DNA of 48,690 nt from Clostridiales bacterium (GCA_015056015.1 SVHD01000015.1:1-48690), one strand, 5' to 3'; shown: positions 25,773 through 34,797, counted from the stretch's first letter. Made by a program: numbers and translations. The notes: a model not told the origin generated them from the sequence alone.

Positions 25773-26921
25773 TTACAGAATGACGATTTCGGCGTTATCC
25801 ACAGCGGTCTGGATAAGGGTATCCTGATCCAGTTTGTCTTCGCCTTCCTTGATTTTTTCCGCCTTGGGCTTGGTGGCGGGATGCTTGGGGGTGAAGACGG
25901 TGCAGCAATCCTCATAGGGAAGGGAAGAGGTTTCATAGGTGCCGATTTTCTGGGCGTAATCGATAATATCGATTTTGTCAAAGCCGATCAGAGGACGGAA
26001 TACGGGCATGGATACCACGGAATTGGTGGAGGCCAGGGCTTCCATGGTCTGACTGGCCACCTGGCCCACGGATTCGCCGGTAATCAGCGCCAGGGAGCCT
26101 TCCTTTTCGGCGATCTTTTCCGCAATGCGCATCATATAGCGGCGCATGATGAGGGTGGTATAATCCTCGGGGCATTTTTCGTGGATTTCCATCTGGATTT
26201 CGGTGAAGGGCACCACATATACCTTCAGCCCGCAGCAGTATTCGGACAGGATTTTCGCCAGATCCAGCACTTTCTGCTTGGCAAATTCACTGGTATAGGG
26301 GAAGGAATGATAATGCACCGCCACCAGCTGCACGCCGCGCTTGGCGATCATATAGCCGGCCACGGGGCTGTCGATGCCGCCGGAGAGCAGCAGCGCCGCC
26401 TTGCCGCCGGTGCCGACGGGCATGCCGCCAACGGCAGGATATACCTTGCAATACAGATAAGCCTGATCCCGGATTTCCACAGAAAGAACATGCTGGGGGG
26501 CATGAACATCCACCTTCAGATGATCCTCATTGGCCTGAAGCACGCATTCGCCGATTTTGGCATTAAGTTGAGGAGAGGTGAGGGGATAGCGCTTATCCGC
26601 CCGGCGGGATTCCACCTTGAAGGTGCCGCTGACATCCTTCATCATTTCGGCGGCCATTTTTCCGATGGCGTCGATATCATCCTTTTCCATTTCGATGGCG
26701 GGGCAGACGGAATGCACGCCAAATACCTTGCAAACCCGCTCCAGGCAGCTTTGGGTATCATTCATATCGCTGATGAAAACCCGGGCGTCATGAAGCCATA
26801 CCTTGCCGCCGAAGGGCTTGGCAGCCTCCTTTACCCGGTTGACCAGCGCCTTGAGGAAATAGGGCCGATTCAGGCCCTTCAAATAGATTTCGCCGTAGCG
26901 AACCATAAGCAATTCACGCAT
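25773..26921 (-). CDS. thiI: tRNA uracil 4-sulfurtransferase ThiI (no rhodanese domain)
   Basis: ThiI adenylates U8 of tRNA and places sulfur there; it can also supply sulfur for thiazole synthesis. The 382-residue protein has the N-terminal ferredoxin-like and THUMP domains (MVRYGEIYLKG, about 60-165), the PP-loop LLLSGGIDSPVAGY at about residues 177-190, and a C-terminal YEDCCTVFTPKHP carrying a conserved Cys. It ends there without the rhodanese domain of the E. coli enzyme, like the Bacillus form that takes sulfur directly from a partner desulfurase. The partner is evidently the gene just upstream. The ATG at 26921 is chosen for its GGGGAAG site and family-like start. Confidence 0.94.
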   Translation of the reverse strand: MRELLMVRYGEIYLKGLNRPYFLKALVNRVKEAAKPFGGKVWLHDARVFISDMNDTQSCLERVCKVFGVHSVCPAIEMEKDDIDAIGKMAAEMMKDVSGTFKVESRRADKRYPLTSPQLNAKIGECVLQANEDHLKVDVHAPQHVLSVEIRDQAYLYCKVYPAVGGMPVGTGGKAALLLSGGIDSPVAGYMIAKRGVQLVAVHYHSFPYTSEFAKQKVLDLAKILSEYCCGLKVYVVPFTEIQMEIHEKCPEDYTTLIMRRYMMRIAEKIAEKEGSLALITGESVGQVASQTMEALASTNSVVSMPVFRPLIGFDKIDIIDYAQKIGTYETSSLPYEDCCTVFTPKHPATKPKAEKIKEGEDKLDQDTLIQTAVDNAEIVIL

Positions 26922-26937
26922 GAAAATTTCTTCCCCT

Positions 26938-28080
26938 TTATCGTCTTTGGAATCTGGATAAAACGGCATATTGCCGCTGGATGGCCCAGGCGGTCGCTTC
27001 CATTTCTTCCGGGGTATTATCCGGGCAGAGGGAGAAGCGCAGGGCCGCTTCGGCCTGTTTTTGCGGGGTATGCATGGCCTGGAGCACCGCGCTTACCTTT
27101 TGTTTGTGGGAAGCGCAGGCAGAGCCCATGCCGATATAAATCTGCTCCCCTTCCAGGGCATGCAGCATGGTTTCAGACCGCACAGGCGGCAGCGATACAT
27201 TGAGAATATGGGGCGCGGCATTTTCCCCATCCGGGGCAGGGCCGTTTACCGATGCGCCGGGAATCAATTCCTGAATCCGCTGCCACAAAAGCATTTTGTT
27301 TTCCTGCATCTGATGCCGGGCTGGATAATTCCTTACCGCCGCCATCAGCCCTGCAATGCCCGGGGTATTTTCGGTGCCGGAGCGGAAATTGCTTTCCTGG
27401 CCGCCGCCCACCATCCGGGGATGCAGCTTTACCTGGGGCAGGGTGATCAGGGCGCCGATGCCCTTGGGACCGTGAATCTTATGCCCGGAAAGGGCGTAGG
27501 AATCCACATGCAACGCAGCCATATCAAAGGGAATGCGCAGATATCCCTGCACGCCGTCCACATGGAAAAGGGCGGAGGGCGCCAATTCCCGGCGGAGGGC
27601 GTCGATTTCCTTCAGCGGCTGGATCGCGCCGGTTTCATTATTCACCTGCATGCAGCAGATGAGGCGGGTATCGGGGGTCATCATTTCCCGGAGCGCGGAA
27701 AGATCAATCCGCCCTTCCCGGTCATAGGGCATGGCCACGGCTTCAAAGCCCCTGGCATTCAGGCAGGCTTCCCGGACGGCGGCATGCTCCCCTGCGCCAT
27801 AGAGGATTCTTCCGCCCCCGTGAAGGGTGGAAAGATGCCCGAGGATCGCCAGATTATCCGCTTCCGTGCCGCCTGCGGTGAAAATCACCCGGGCGTTTGG
27901 GGGGGCATGGAGGCTGGAAATGAGCAGCGCACGGCATTCCCGCATCATTTTTTCCGTCTGCAGGGCAGGGGCATATAACGCAGAAGGGTTGAAATATCCC
28001 TCCTGCATGCATTTTGTCATGGCGGAAATGACGGCGTCGGATGGCCGGGTGGTAGCGCTGTTATCAAGATAGATGGGCAT
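26938..28080 (-). CDS. Cysteine desulfurase (NifS/IscS family)
   Basis: A 380-residue PLP enzyme that takes sulfur from cysteine as an enzyme-bound persulfide. It opens IYLDNSATTRPSD, has FTAGGTEADN, a His in GAGEHAAV, VNNETGAIQP, FHVDGVQGY, and the PLP Lys in LSGHKIHGPKG; the mobile catalytic Cys is in GSACASHKQK. Its stop lies 16 bases before thiI. By analogy with Bacillus NifZ-ThiI, it most likely feeds 4-thiouridine formation rather than general Fe-S assembly. Confidence 0.94.
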   Translation of the reverse strand: MPIYLDNSATTRPSDAVISAMTKCMQEGYFNPSALYAPALQTEKMMRECRALLISSLHAPPNARVIFTAGGTEADNLAILGHLSTLHGGGRILYGAGEHAAVREACLNARGFEAVAMPYDREGRIDLSALREMMTPDTRLICCMQVNNETGAIQPLKEIDALRRELAPSALFHVDGVQGYLRIPFDMAALHVDSYALSGHKIHGPKGIGALITLPQVKLHPRMVGGGQESNFRSGTENTPGIAGLMAAVRNYPARHQMQENKMLLWQRIQELIPGASVNGPAPDGENAAPHILNVSLPPVRSETMLHALEGEQIYIGMGSACASHKQKVSAVLQAMHTPQKQAEAALRFSLCPDNTPEEMEATAWAIQRQYAVLSRFQRR

Positions 28081-28094
28081 GAAAGCGCCTCCGG

Positions 28095-28652
28095 TCAGTT
28101 ATTCTGCCATACGCCCTGGGGCAGATTGCGCTTGATCAGGGCGATCATTTCTTCGCTGGGTTCAATGATGATGATGCGCTTATTATTTTCCTTCTGGAAG
28201 TAGAAATACAAAAGCTCCGCTTCCCGGTTCAGGAACCAATTGGTGCGCTTGACGCCCTGCATATTGATATAGCGCTGGAAGGAACCGGAGGACACCAGGC
28301 CGCAGGCTTCCACATTGCGGATATTCATGGTGCCCAGATTCTTGCGCTTTTTGTTGTTGTATACCTGGGCGAAATCCATCTGCGCATTGGTGAAGGTATA
28401 TTCATATTCGGTCTTGAGCCGATCCTTGCGCAGGAAAATCAGCACCGCCAGACCGCCGAAAACGATCAGCTGCACCGCGTAAATCAGTACATTCAGGGTA
28501 AGGCCCTCGGTGGCGATGGCCAGGGTGACATTCTGCATCTGCAGGAAGGCGTAAATGGCGAAAACGACCCACACGATATTGGCCAGGATGATCAGAAGGC
28601 TCTGCATGCCTTTGCTTTTCGGGGTTACGACTTCTTCCAGAAATTGATCCAT
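28095..28652 (-). CDS. Small membrane protein, DUF6106-like
   Basis: A 185-residue protein with two hydrophobic helices at about 18-42 and 52-74 and a soluble C-terminal domain of about 110 residues with alternating strands (YEYTFTNAQMDFAQVYNN, RIIIIEPSEEM). I associate it tentatively with the DUF6106 group of clostridial proteins; function unknown. GGAGGA precedes the ATG. It lies between the PAP2-like and cysteine desulfurase genes with gaps of 23 and 14 bases. Confidence 0.7.
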   Translation of the reverse strand: MDQFLEEVVTPKSKGMQSLLIILANIVWVVFAIYAFLQMQNVTLAIATEGLTLNVLIYAVQLIVFGGLAVLIFLRKDRLKTEYEYTFTNAQMDFAQVYNNKKRKNLGTMNIRNVEACGLVSSGSFQRYINMQGVKRTNWFLNREAELLYFYFQKENNKRIIIIEPSEEMIALIKRNLPQGVWQNN

Positions 28653-28675
28653 TGTAATATTCCTCCTAAAATTAT

Positions 28676-29122
28676 TTATGCCATGATCAATACCATGATC
28701 AAACCAACCACGATGCCGCCCGCCACTTCCAGGGGCGTATGGCCCACCAATTCCTTGAAGCGCTGCTGGGTGATGGGCTGCCCCTCGATGAGCACTTCGC
28801 GAAGAATCTGATTGAGGGCCGCGCCCTGCTTGCCCGTTTCCGCCCGCACGCCCATGGCGTCATAGATCACGATGGCGGTAAGGGAAAAGGCCAGGGCGAA
28901 TTCCACGCTGCCAAAGCCGCAGCGCAGCCCCGTCATCAGCATCAGGGAAAAGGTAAGCGCGCTATGGGAGGATGGCATGCCGCCCATACCAAAGCAGCGC
29001 CGCCAATCCAGGCGCTTATCCATAATCAGGGAAAGCAGCACCTTCAGCGCCTGGGCAACCACCCAGGAAAGCAGGGCGCACATGAGCACCTCATTGCCGA
29101 AAAAATCCTTCAGATAATTCAA
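28676..29122 (-). CDS. Divergent PAP2-family membrane protein (YuiD/DUF212 type)
   Basis: A 148-residue membrane protein of the divergent PAP2 group. It shows the family pattern: WVVAQALKVLLS, then MGGMPSSHSALTFSL with the P-S-S-H-S motif of phosphatase PAP2 active sites, IVIYDAMGVRAETGKQG, and GHTPLEVAGGIVVG near the C-terminus. The second conserved His (GHTPLEV) is also there. A lipid phosphate or polyprenyl phosphate substrate is possible, and its position after the prenyl diphosphate synthase fits that, but this is inference. Confidence 0.87.
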   Translation of the reverse strand: MNYLKDFFGNEVLMCALLSWVVAQALKVLLSLIMDKRLDWRRCFGMGGMPSSHSALTFSLMLMTGLRCGFGSVEFALAFSLTAIVIYDAMGVRAETGKQGAALNQILREVLIEGQPITQQRFKELVGHTPLEVAGGIVVGLIMVLIMA

Positions 29123-29140
29123 TCCTGCATTCCTCCTGCC

Positions 29141-30004
29141 TTATTGTACGCGATGAAGCGTGGATATGGCAAGTGCCTGCAAAAATTCTGCCTTTTTTCC
29201 AAAGGGGACGAGAGCGGAAACGGCAGAATCGATATGCTGTTTCGCATCGGCTTTGGCCTGATTGAGCCCTACGCAGGCGGGCCAGGTCAGCTTTCCTTCC
29301 GCCTGATCCTTGCCCAGGGTTTTTCCCATCAGGGCAGGATCCCCTTCCAGATCCAGAATATCATCCACAATCTGAAATGCAACGCCCAGATGCATGCCAA
29401 ATTCTCTGCCGGCGGCGATCTGGGCTTCACTGGCGCCCGCCAGCATCAGCCCTGCGGTAATGGGGGCGGTAAGCAGGGCGGCGGTTTTGCCCAGATGGAT
29501 TTTTTCCACCAGTTCTTTTTCCGGCTTGCTGCCCTCCATGGTCACATCCAGGGTCTGCCCGGCAATCATGCCGGAAATTCCGGCGGCCCGGGCAATTTCC
29601 CCCAGGGCCTGGAAGGCAGAAGGATGCGCCGATTGGGCCATGATTTCAAAGGCATGGGTGAGCAATGCATCCCCAGCCAGGATAGCCACCGCTTCCCCGT
29701 AGACCACATGATTGGTGGGCTTGCCCCGGCGCATGGTATCATCATCCATGGCAGGCAGATCATCATGAATCAGGGAATAGGCATGAATCATTTCCAGGGC
29801 GCAGGCAAAGGGCAGGGCATCCTGAATATTTCCCCCCGCCATTTCGCAGGCGCTGAGCAGCAGGCAGCCCCGCAGGCGTTTGCCCCCGGAAAGCAGGCTA
29901 TACCGCATGGATTCCTTCAAAATATCCGGCGCGCCCTCCATCGGCAGATCCGAAAGGGCCTTTTCCAACCTTTCCTTATAGGCGCGCAGCGTTTCTTCCA
30001 TCAT
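29141..30004 (-). CDS. ispA: Polyprenyl (farnesyl/geranylgeranyl) diphosphate synthase
   Basis: A 287-residue trans-prenyltransferase that condenses isopentenyl diphosphate with allylic primers. The first Asp-rich motif is at about 81-88 in IHDDLPAMDDD, followed by RRGKPTNH; the second is FQIVDDILDLEGD near residue 215; GGKRLRG is near 40-46. The A-M spacing of the first motif (DDLPAMD) and length are of the short-chain IspA type. It overlaps xseB by one base, in the standard Bacillota xseA-xseB-ispA order. Confidence 0.93.
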   Translation of the reverse strand: MMEETLRAYKERLEKALSDLPMEGAPDILKESMRYSLLSGGKRLRGCLLLSACEMAGGNIQDALPFACALEMIHAYSLIHDDLPAMDDDTMRRGKPTNHVVYGEAVAILAGDALLTHAFEIMAQSAHPSAFQALGEIARAAGISGMIAGQTLDVTMEGSKPEKELVEKIHLGKTAALLTAPITAGLMLAGASEAQIAAGREFGMHLGVAFQIVDDILDLEGDPALMGKTLGKDQAEGKLTWPACVGLNQAKADAKQHIDSAVSALVPFGKKAEFLQALAISTLHRVQ

Positions 30005-30222
30005 CAGGGCGCATCCTCCATGGGCAATACTTCGCCGCCGGATAATTCCAGCATGCGCTTTTCGGCAGCGGATAATTCTTCCGTCAGTAATTTGGATAGC
30101 TTCATGCCTTCTTCATAGGCAGAAAGCGTTTCATTCAGGGGCATGGAGCCCTCTTCCATTTTTCTTACCAGCGCCTCCAATTCCAGCAGGCGATCTTCAA
30201 AGCTGGGCTGTTTCCTGGCCAA
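30004..30222 (-). CDS. xseB: Exodeoxyribonuclease VII small subunit
   Basis: A 72-residue helical protein with the family pattern FEDRLLELEALVRKMEEGSM-x-LNE and a later YEEGMKLSK. Several copies coat one XseA subunit in the enzyme that degrades single-stranded DNA. It overlaps xseA by 26 bases and ispA by one base, so translation of the three is coupled. Confidence 0.94.
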   Translation of the reverse strand: MARKQPSFEDRLLELEALVRKMEEGSMPLNETLSAYEEGMKLSKLLTEELSAAEKRMLELSGGEVLPMEDAP

Positions 30223-31420
30223 AGGGATCCTCCTTCCTTATCTCCGAGGCACGGATCTGCATCCGGCCATCCTGCAAAAGCAGGGTCATTTCTTCTTTGG
30301 CGGCGTCCACGCTGGTTACCGGCGTTTTTCCATCCAGCAATATGGCATAGCCCCGGGACAGGGCCTGCCGGGGCCCCAGGGCCGCAAGCTTATCCGATAA
30401 AAGGGATAGCCGGGAACGGCGATAAGTGAATTGCCTGTCCGCCAGGGCCTGCATTTTCTGGGTCAGAATATCCGCCCGGGCCCGGGCATTCTGAATTTGG
30501 GCCGCGGGATGGCGGGCAGCCAGGCGCTTTTCATACAGGCCAAGTTTCGAGGAAAGGGAGAGCAGGCGATTTTTCCCTGCGCGCTCCACATCCGATCGCA
30601 TTTTGGCGATGGTATGGAGCAGCGTTTCCCTTTCCGGCACGCATAATTCCGCCGCGGCAGAGGGCGTGGCGGCACGCAGATCGGCCGCCAGATCGGAAAG
30701 GGTGACATCCACCTCATGACCCACCGCCGATACCACCGGCACCGGGCAGGCCGCAATGGCGCGCACCACGATTTCCTCGTTAAAGGCCCACAAATCCTCC
30801 AGTGATCCGCCGCCACGGCCTACGATGATCACATCCACCTGGGGCAGCATGGAGATTTCCGCAATTCCCTGTGCGATATCCTCGGCTGCGCCTTCCCCCT
30901 GTACCTGGGCGGGACGCAGAATGATCTGCATGGCGGGATAGCGGCGGCGGGTGACGGTAGCGATATCGTGGATGACCGCGCCGGAACGGGAGGTGACCAC
31001 GCCTATCGCCCGGGGGAGCAAAGGCAATTGCCGCTTCCTGGCCACATCAAAGAGGCCTTCCTTCAGCAGCTTATTTTTCAGCGCTTCATATTTTAAATAA
31101 AGCTCGCCCACCCCATCCTGGGTGATATTTTCCGCATAGAATTGATAGCTGCCCGATACCGTATACAGGCCCACTGCGCCGGTGAGCACCACCTTCATGC
31201 CGTTTTCCGGCTGAAAGGAAATGCGCATGGCATTTTGCCTGTAGCAGACGCACTGGATGCGGCTTTGCTCATCCTTCAGGGTGAAATACCAATGGCCGGA
31301 GGCGTATTTTTTAAAATCGCTGATTTCCCCGCGCAGGGAAAGAAAGCGCAGGGAGGGATCGCTGGCCAGGGCCCGGCGCACATAATCATTGAGTTCGGAT
31401 ACCGAAAGGGTCCAGGGCAT
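30197..31420 (-). CDS. xseA: Exodeoxyribonuclease VII large subunit
   Basis: A 407-residue nuclease subunit. It starts with the OB-fold region LSVSELNDYVRRAL, then LRGEISDFKKYASGHWYFTLKD, and carries the catalytic region motifs GVVTSRSGAVIHDI, RRYP, IIVGRGGGSLEDLWAFNEE and VSAVGHEVDVTLSD, all conserved in XseA, followed by the coiled-coil part. The stop of folD is one base before this start, so folD and xseA are in one transcript. Confidence 0.96.
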   Translation of the reverse strand: MPWTLSVSELNDYVRRALASDPSLRFLSLRGEISDFKKYASGHWYFTLKDEQSRIQCVCYRQNAMRISFQPENGMKVVLTGAVGLYTVSGSYQFYAENITQDGVGELYLKYEALKNKLLKEGLFDVARKRQLPLLPRAIGVVTSRSGAVIHDIATVTRRRYPAMQIILRPAQVQGEGAAEDIAQGIAEISMLPQVDVIIVGRGGGSLEDLWAFNEEIVVRAIAACPVPVVSAVGHEVDVTLSDLAADLRAATPSAAAELCVPERETLLHTIAKMRSDVERAGKNRLLSLSSKLGLYEKRLAARHPAAQIQNARARADILTQKMQALADRQFTYRRSRLSLLSDKLAALGPRQALSRGYAILLDGKTPVTSVDAAKEEMTLLLQDGRMQIRASEIRKEDPFGQETAQL

Positions 31421-31421
31421 A

Positions 31422-32267
31422 TTATTGGGCCTTTCTTTCAGCAGATTCGATGGTATTTTCCGTGAGCATGCCGATGGTCATTTTGCCAACGCCGCCGGGA
31501 ACGGGGGTGATATAGCCGGCGATCTTTTCCACTTCGGCATAATCCACATCGCCAACCACCTTGCCATCCACCCGGTTGATGCCAACGTCAATGACGGCGG
31601 CGCCGGGCTTTACCATATCGGCAGTGACAAATTTGGCCTTGCCCACGGCGGCCACCAGGATATCCGCATTTTTCGTATGGGCGGCAAGATCCTGCGTGCG
31701 GGAATGGCAGATGGTCACGGTACAGTTTTCGTTAAGCAGCAGCATGGCAATGGGCTTGCCCACGATATTGCTGCGGCCGATGACCACCGCTTCTTTGCCG
31801 GAAAGGGGCACATTGCCCTTTTTCAGCATATGCATGATACCCTTGGGGGTGCAGGCGGTAACACCCGTCTGACCGGTGAAAAGCTTGCCCGCATTTTCGA
31901 TATGGAAGCCGTCCACGTCCTTTTCGGGGATGATCTTGCGCAGCACTGCCGCTTCATCCAGATGGCGGGGGAGGGGCAATTGCACCAGAATACCATCCAT
32001 CCGGTCATCCTGATTGAGCTTGTCAATCAGATTTTCCAATTCTTTCTGGGTGGTATTTTCCGGCAGGCGGATGGTTTCGGAAAGGATGCCCAATTCTTCA
32101 CAGGCTTTTCCTTTATTGCGGACATAGACCTGGCTGGCGGGATCCTCGCCCACCAGAATGACAGCCAGCCCCACGGAAACATTTTTTTCTTTCAGGGCGT
32201 CAACGCGCGCTTTCAGGCCCTCCATCAATTCGGCGGCCATGATTTTGCCATCCAGAATGATTGCCAT
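31422..32267 (-). CDS. folD: Bifunctional methylenetetrahydrofolate dehydrogenase/cyclohydrolase
   Basis: FolD interconverts 5,10-methylene- and 10-formyl-tetrahydrofolate with NADP. The 281-residue protein has GEDPASQVYVRNKGKACEELG with the catalytic Lys and Tyr, GILVQLPLP, CTPKGIMHML, the Rossmann segment VVIGRSNIVGKPIAMLLL, and GVNRVDGKVVGDVDY with PVPGGVGKMTI at the end. It fits tightly between the TsaD paralogue and xseA. Confidence 0.97.
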   Translation of the reverse strand: MAIILDGKIMAAELMEGLKARVDALKEKNVSVGLAVILVGEDPASQVYVRNKGKACEELGILSETIRLPENTTQKELENLIDKLNQDDRMDGILVQLPLPRHLDEAAVLRKIIPEKDVDGFHIENAGKLFTGQTGVTACTPKGIMHMLKKGNVPLSGKEAVVIGRSNIVGKPIAMLLLNENCTVTICHSRTQDLAAHTKNADILVAAVGKAKFVTADMVKPGAAVIDVGINRVDGKVVGDVDYAEVEKIAGYITPVPGGVGKMTIGMLTENTIESAERKAQ

Positions 32268-32268
32268 G

Positions 32269-33207
32269 TTATTTCTCCTTTTGCAGTTTTTTCAGGCCGA
32301 TGATCGCCGCACCAACGGCGTTATCCCCGGAAAATTCGGGGCGGCCAAAGAAAAGATTCAGCCCCGCCCGGCGCTTTTCATTGCGCTGATGGAGCAATTG
32401 GCGAAACAGGGGAGAGGAGGCCACGCCGCCAGCCAGCAGCATATCTTTGGCGCCGGTCTTTTCCGCCGCCGCTTCCAGCAGGCGCAGCACCGTGCGCTGA
32501 AGGATGCTGTATACCTCGGCGGCCACATCCTCTTTCTTTTCGCCGGATTGAATCATTCGCATCAATTGGGCTTCCGCGCCGGAAAGATGGCAATGCAGCC
32601 CATCCTTTTCCATGCTGACGGGCACTTTTGCCTGGCTTTTTCCCTGCTTGGCCAATTCTTCCAGATAAGGGCCGCAGGGGAAGGGCAGCCCCAGGGCTAC
32701 GCCCACCCGATCCACCAACTGGCCTGCGTGCAAATCAATGGAAGCGCCAAGGGGCGTAATCTGATCCCCATCCAGCAGCAATACATCTGTGGTACCGCCG
32801 GATAGATGCAGCGCCACGAACCGATCCTTTGTAAGGCCTGTGCCCCATTGGGCGGCGGCAATATGCCCCCGCTGATGGGTGGTTTCATAGAAAGGCACAT
32901 GCAGCGCCGCGGCGATGGCCCGACCATGGGATGCACCCACCTGGAAAACAGGCATATAGGAATCCTCCCCGTCCCGGGGGGAAACGGAGGCGCAGACGCA
33001 GGAAATTTCTTCGCCCTGCGCCGATTCCAGCAGCGGAACCAGGATTTCAGAAAGCTGCTTTACATGCGCAAAAACGGCCTCGCTTTGGCGAAGGCCGCGT
33101 TCTCCCGCGGGGACGGGCAAAAGCCGCCGGTTTTGCCGGGGCTCCATGCCGTCATAAAGCGCGGCAGAGGTGGTATAGCAGCTGGTATCCAGCCCCAGGG
33201 AAAGCAT
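32269..33207 (-). CDS. TsaD/Kae1-like M22 family protein (paralogue, not the canonical TsaD)
   Basis: A 312-residue member of the Kae1/TsaD ASKHA fold. It begins LGLDTSCYTTSAALYDG and keeps the iron-binding H111 and H115 in ETTHQRGHIAAA, at the same numbering as E. coli TsaD, then LHLSGGTTDVLLL (phosphate-binding loop), a Leu-Pro-Phe-Pro-x-G-P segment (GLPFPCGPYLEELA), and LAGGVASSPLFRQLL. It is shorter than TsaD (about 335-340) and the sequence around the loops is less conserved, so I regard it as the second copy that many clostridia carry in the nusB-folD region. Role in t6A formation uncertain. Its start is one base into the nusB stop. Confidence 0.82.
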   Translation of the reverse strand: MLSLGLDTSCYTTSAALYDGMEPRQNRRLLPVPAGERGLRQSEAVFAHVKQLSEILVPLLESAQGEEISCVCASVSPRDGEDSYMPVFQVGASHGRAIAAALHVPFYETTHQRGHIAAAQWGTGLTKDRFVALHLSGGTTDVLLLDGDQITPLGASIDLHAGQLVDRVGVALGLPFPCGPYLEELAKQGKSQAKVPVSMEKDGLHCHLSGAEAQLMRMIQSGEKKEDVAAEVYSILQRTVLRLLEAAAEKTGAKDMLLAGGVASSPLFRQLLHQRNEKRRAGLNLFFGRPEFSGDNAVGAAIIGLKKLQKEK

Positions 33208-33623
33208 CAGGAGTTTTCCTTTGCAGCGTCTCTTTCTGCAAGCAGAGTGGAAAGCACGCCGTTGACGAATTTCCCGGCCTGGGGGGAATCAAAGCGCTGG
33301 GCCAGGGCAACCGCTTCATTGATGACAACGGCGTCCGGCGTTTTCCGATCATAGCAAAGCTCATAGGCGGCCACGCGCAGCACCGCGCGATCCACCCGGG
33401 CGATACGATCCAGCGTCCAGCCCTTGAGGCATTTTTCAATTGCGGCGTCCAGATCATCCATATGGGATTGCACGCCGGAAAGCAGGGAATCAATATATTC
33501 CTGATCATCGTCCTCCGGGACGAATTCGATCAGGCCCTGCAGCGTTTCTTCACCGCCATCGCCGCCCAGCATATTTTCAAAAACCATCTGTACGGCAGCG
33601 GCACGCGCTGATTTACGAGCCAT
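33207..33623 (-). CDS. nusB: Transcription antitermination factor NusB
   Basis: A 138-residue all-helical NusB that joins NusE at boxA to allow rRNA antitermination. It begins MARKSARAAAVQMVFENML, has an acidic middle, and ends with RVDRAVLRVAAYELCYD, VVINEAVALAQRFDSP-x-x-FVNGVL, all family motifs. Its stop overlaps the start of the TsaD-like gene. Confidence 0.95.
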   Translation of the reverse strand: MARKSARAAAVQMVFENMLGGDGGEETLQGLIEFVPEDDDQEYIDSLLSGVQSHMDDLDAAIEKCLKGWTLDRIARVDRAVLRVAAYELCYDRKTPDAVVINEAVALAQRFDSPQAGKFVNGVLSTLLAERDAAKENS

Positions 33624-33653
33624 GGGTTTCTACCCCGTTCCTTTGGTAATTTT

Positions 33654-33971
33654 TTATTCCTGGGTATTCTGGGTATCTTCGGTGGCTTCCTTCACGGCCT
33701 TTTCAATTTCCGCATTCTGCTCCCGATAGGGGATATTCTGCCGGGGCGGAAACAGCTTATTGACCAGATTGCGAATCCATTCCTTCTTATCCTTTACGCC
33801 GCCGATAAAAGCGCCCACCAGGATGAGCAGCACGATCAGCAGCGTCCGCCAGAAACCGACCGCCAGGAAAAGCAGGGCCAGCAGCATGGCGATAACCGCA
33901 AAGGTAATGGCGCATTCAGGGGTGCCAACCTTGAACATTTTCTTCACAAAGGCGTTCCATTTATCATTCAT
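33654..33971 (-). CDS. Small membrane protein (DUF2273-like) next to AmaP
   Basis: A 105-residue protein with two closely spaced membrane helices (about 19-40 and 40-57) and a charged, Glu-rich C-terminus. The helical pair with LLILVGAFIGGVKD resembles DUF2273, a small protein regularly encoded beside asp23 and amaP. The ATG at 33971 lies inside the end of amaP (overlap eight bases). Likely part of the same envelope stress complex. Confidence 0.82.
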   Translation of the reverse strand: MNDKWNAFVKKMFKVGTPECAITFAVIAMLLALLFLAVGFWRTLLIVLLILVGAFIGGVKDKKEWIRNLVNKLFPPRQNIPYREQNAEIEKAVKEATEDTQNTQE

Positions 33972-34797
33972 TGGAAGCGTCCTCCTTTTTGGCTTGTGCT
34001 TCTTCGGCAGGGGCCGCCTCTTCTTCAGAGGCGGGGACTTCGTCAGCCTCATCAGCAGGGGCTTCTTCCGCAGGAATTTCTTCCGCGGGCTGCTCTGCGG
34101 CTTCCTCAGCTACGGGGATTTCTTCCGCAGCAGGCGGTTCGGGCAGGGTGATCTGCTGTTCATCCTTGCCGAAAATGCGCTGATGCAGGGGCAGTTTCTT
34201 TTCTTTCTTTTCTTTCTTTTCATCCGCCTCGTCATTGACCAGGGCCTGCTGATCTTCCGCCAGCAGATAGGCGGATGCATCCGCTTCATCATCGGTGGTT
34301 TCAACCGATACCCGCACTTCCTTTACGTCAATGCCGGAGGAGGCGGACAGATACTGCTTGATCTGCTTTTGCAAAGAAGCCACGGACAGGGGAATGGAAA
34401 TATTGCTGGGCAGGGAAATGCAAAGATCCACCACCACGTCATTCCGGGTGTTATTGACTTTCATGGAAACCACATGGATTTCGTCATGCACGTCAATGCA
34501 TTTCTGCACCAGATTTTCAATGGCCTTGACTGCAATACGCAATTCGCCGTTATCCGTCTGCTGCACCACAAAATCATGCTTGCTGTAGCTGAGCTTCTTG
34601 GGCAGCATAAACAGGAAGGACGCCAGCAGCAGGGAAAGAACGCCCAGAGCGATGCTGGTGATGCGCACGCTCAGCGCCAGGCCGCTGCCATTGGCAGTGC
34701 CCAACTGCAGGCCGATGATGACCAGGAAAAGTCCGGCGAAAGCGGTCAGCAGTGCGCCGAAAAAGAGGATCACCCGATCCCAGAATTTGATTTTCAT
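33964..34797 (-). CDS. amaP: Alkaline shock membrane anchor protein AmaP, with acidic tail
   Basis: AmaP anchors Asp23 at the cell membrane. The 277-residue protein has two membrane helices at about 9-32 and 44-66, then a soluble Asp23-like alpha/beta region (about 75-165), a Lys/Glu patch near 193-201 and a 60-residue tail rich in Glu, Ala and Pro (EEIPAEEAPADEADEVPAS type). Typical AmaP is about 180-200 residues, so the tail is an extension. The Asp23 gene lies 25 bases upstream and carries a tail of similar composition. Confidence 0.88.
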   Translation of the reverse strand: MKIKFWDRVILFFGALLTAFAGLFLVIIGLQLGTANGSGLALSVRITSIALGVLSLLLASFLFMLPKKLSYSKHDFVVQQTDNGELRIAVKAIENLVQKCIDVHDEIHVVSMKVNNTRNDVVVDLCISLPSNISIPLSVASLQKQIKQYLSASSGIDVKEVRVSVETTDDEADASAYLLAEDQQALVNDEADEKKEKKEKKLPLHQRIFGKDEQQITLPEPPAAEEIPVAEEAAEQPAEEIPAEEAPADEADEVPASEEEAAPAEEAQAKKEDASNE

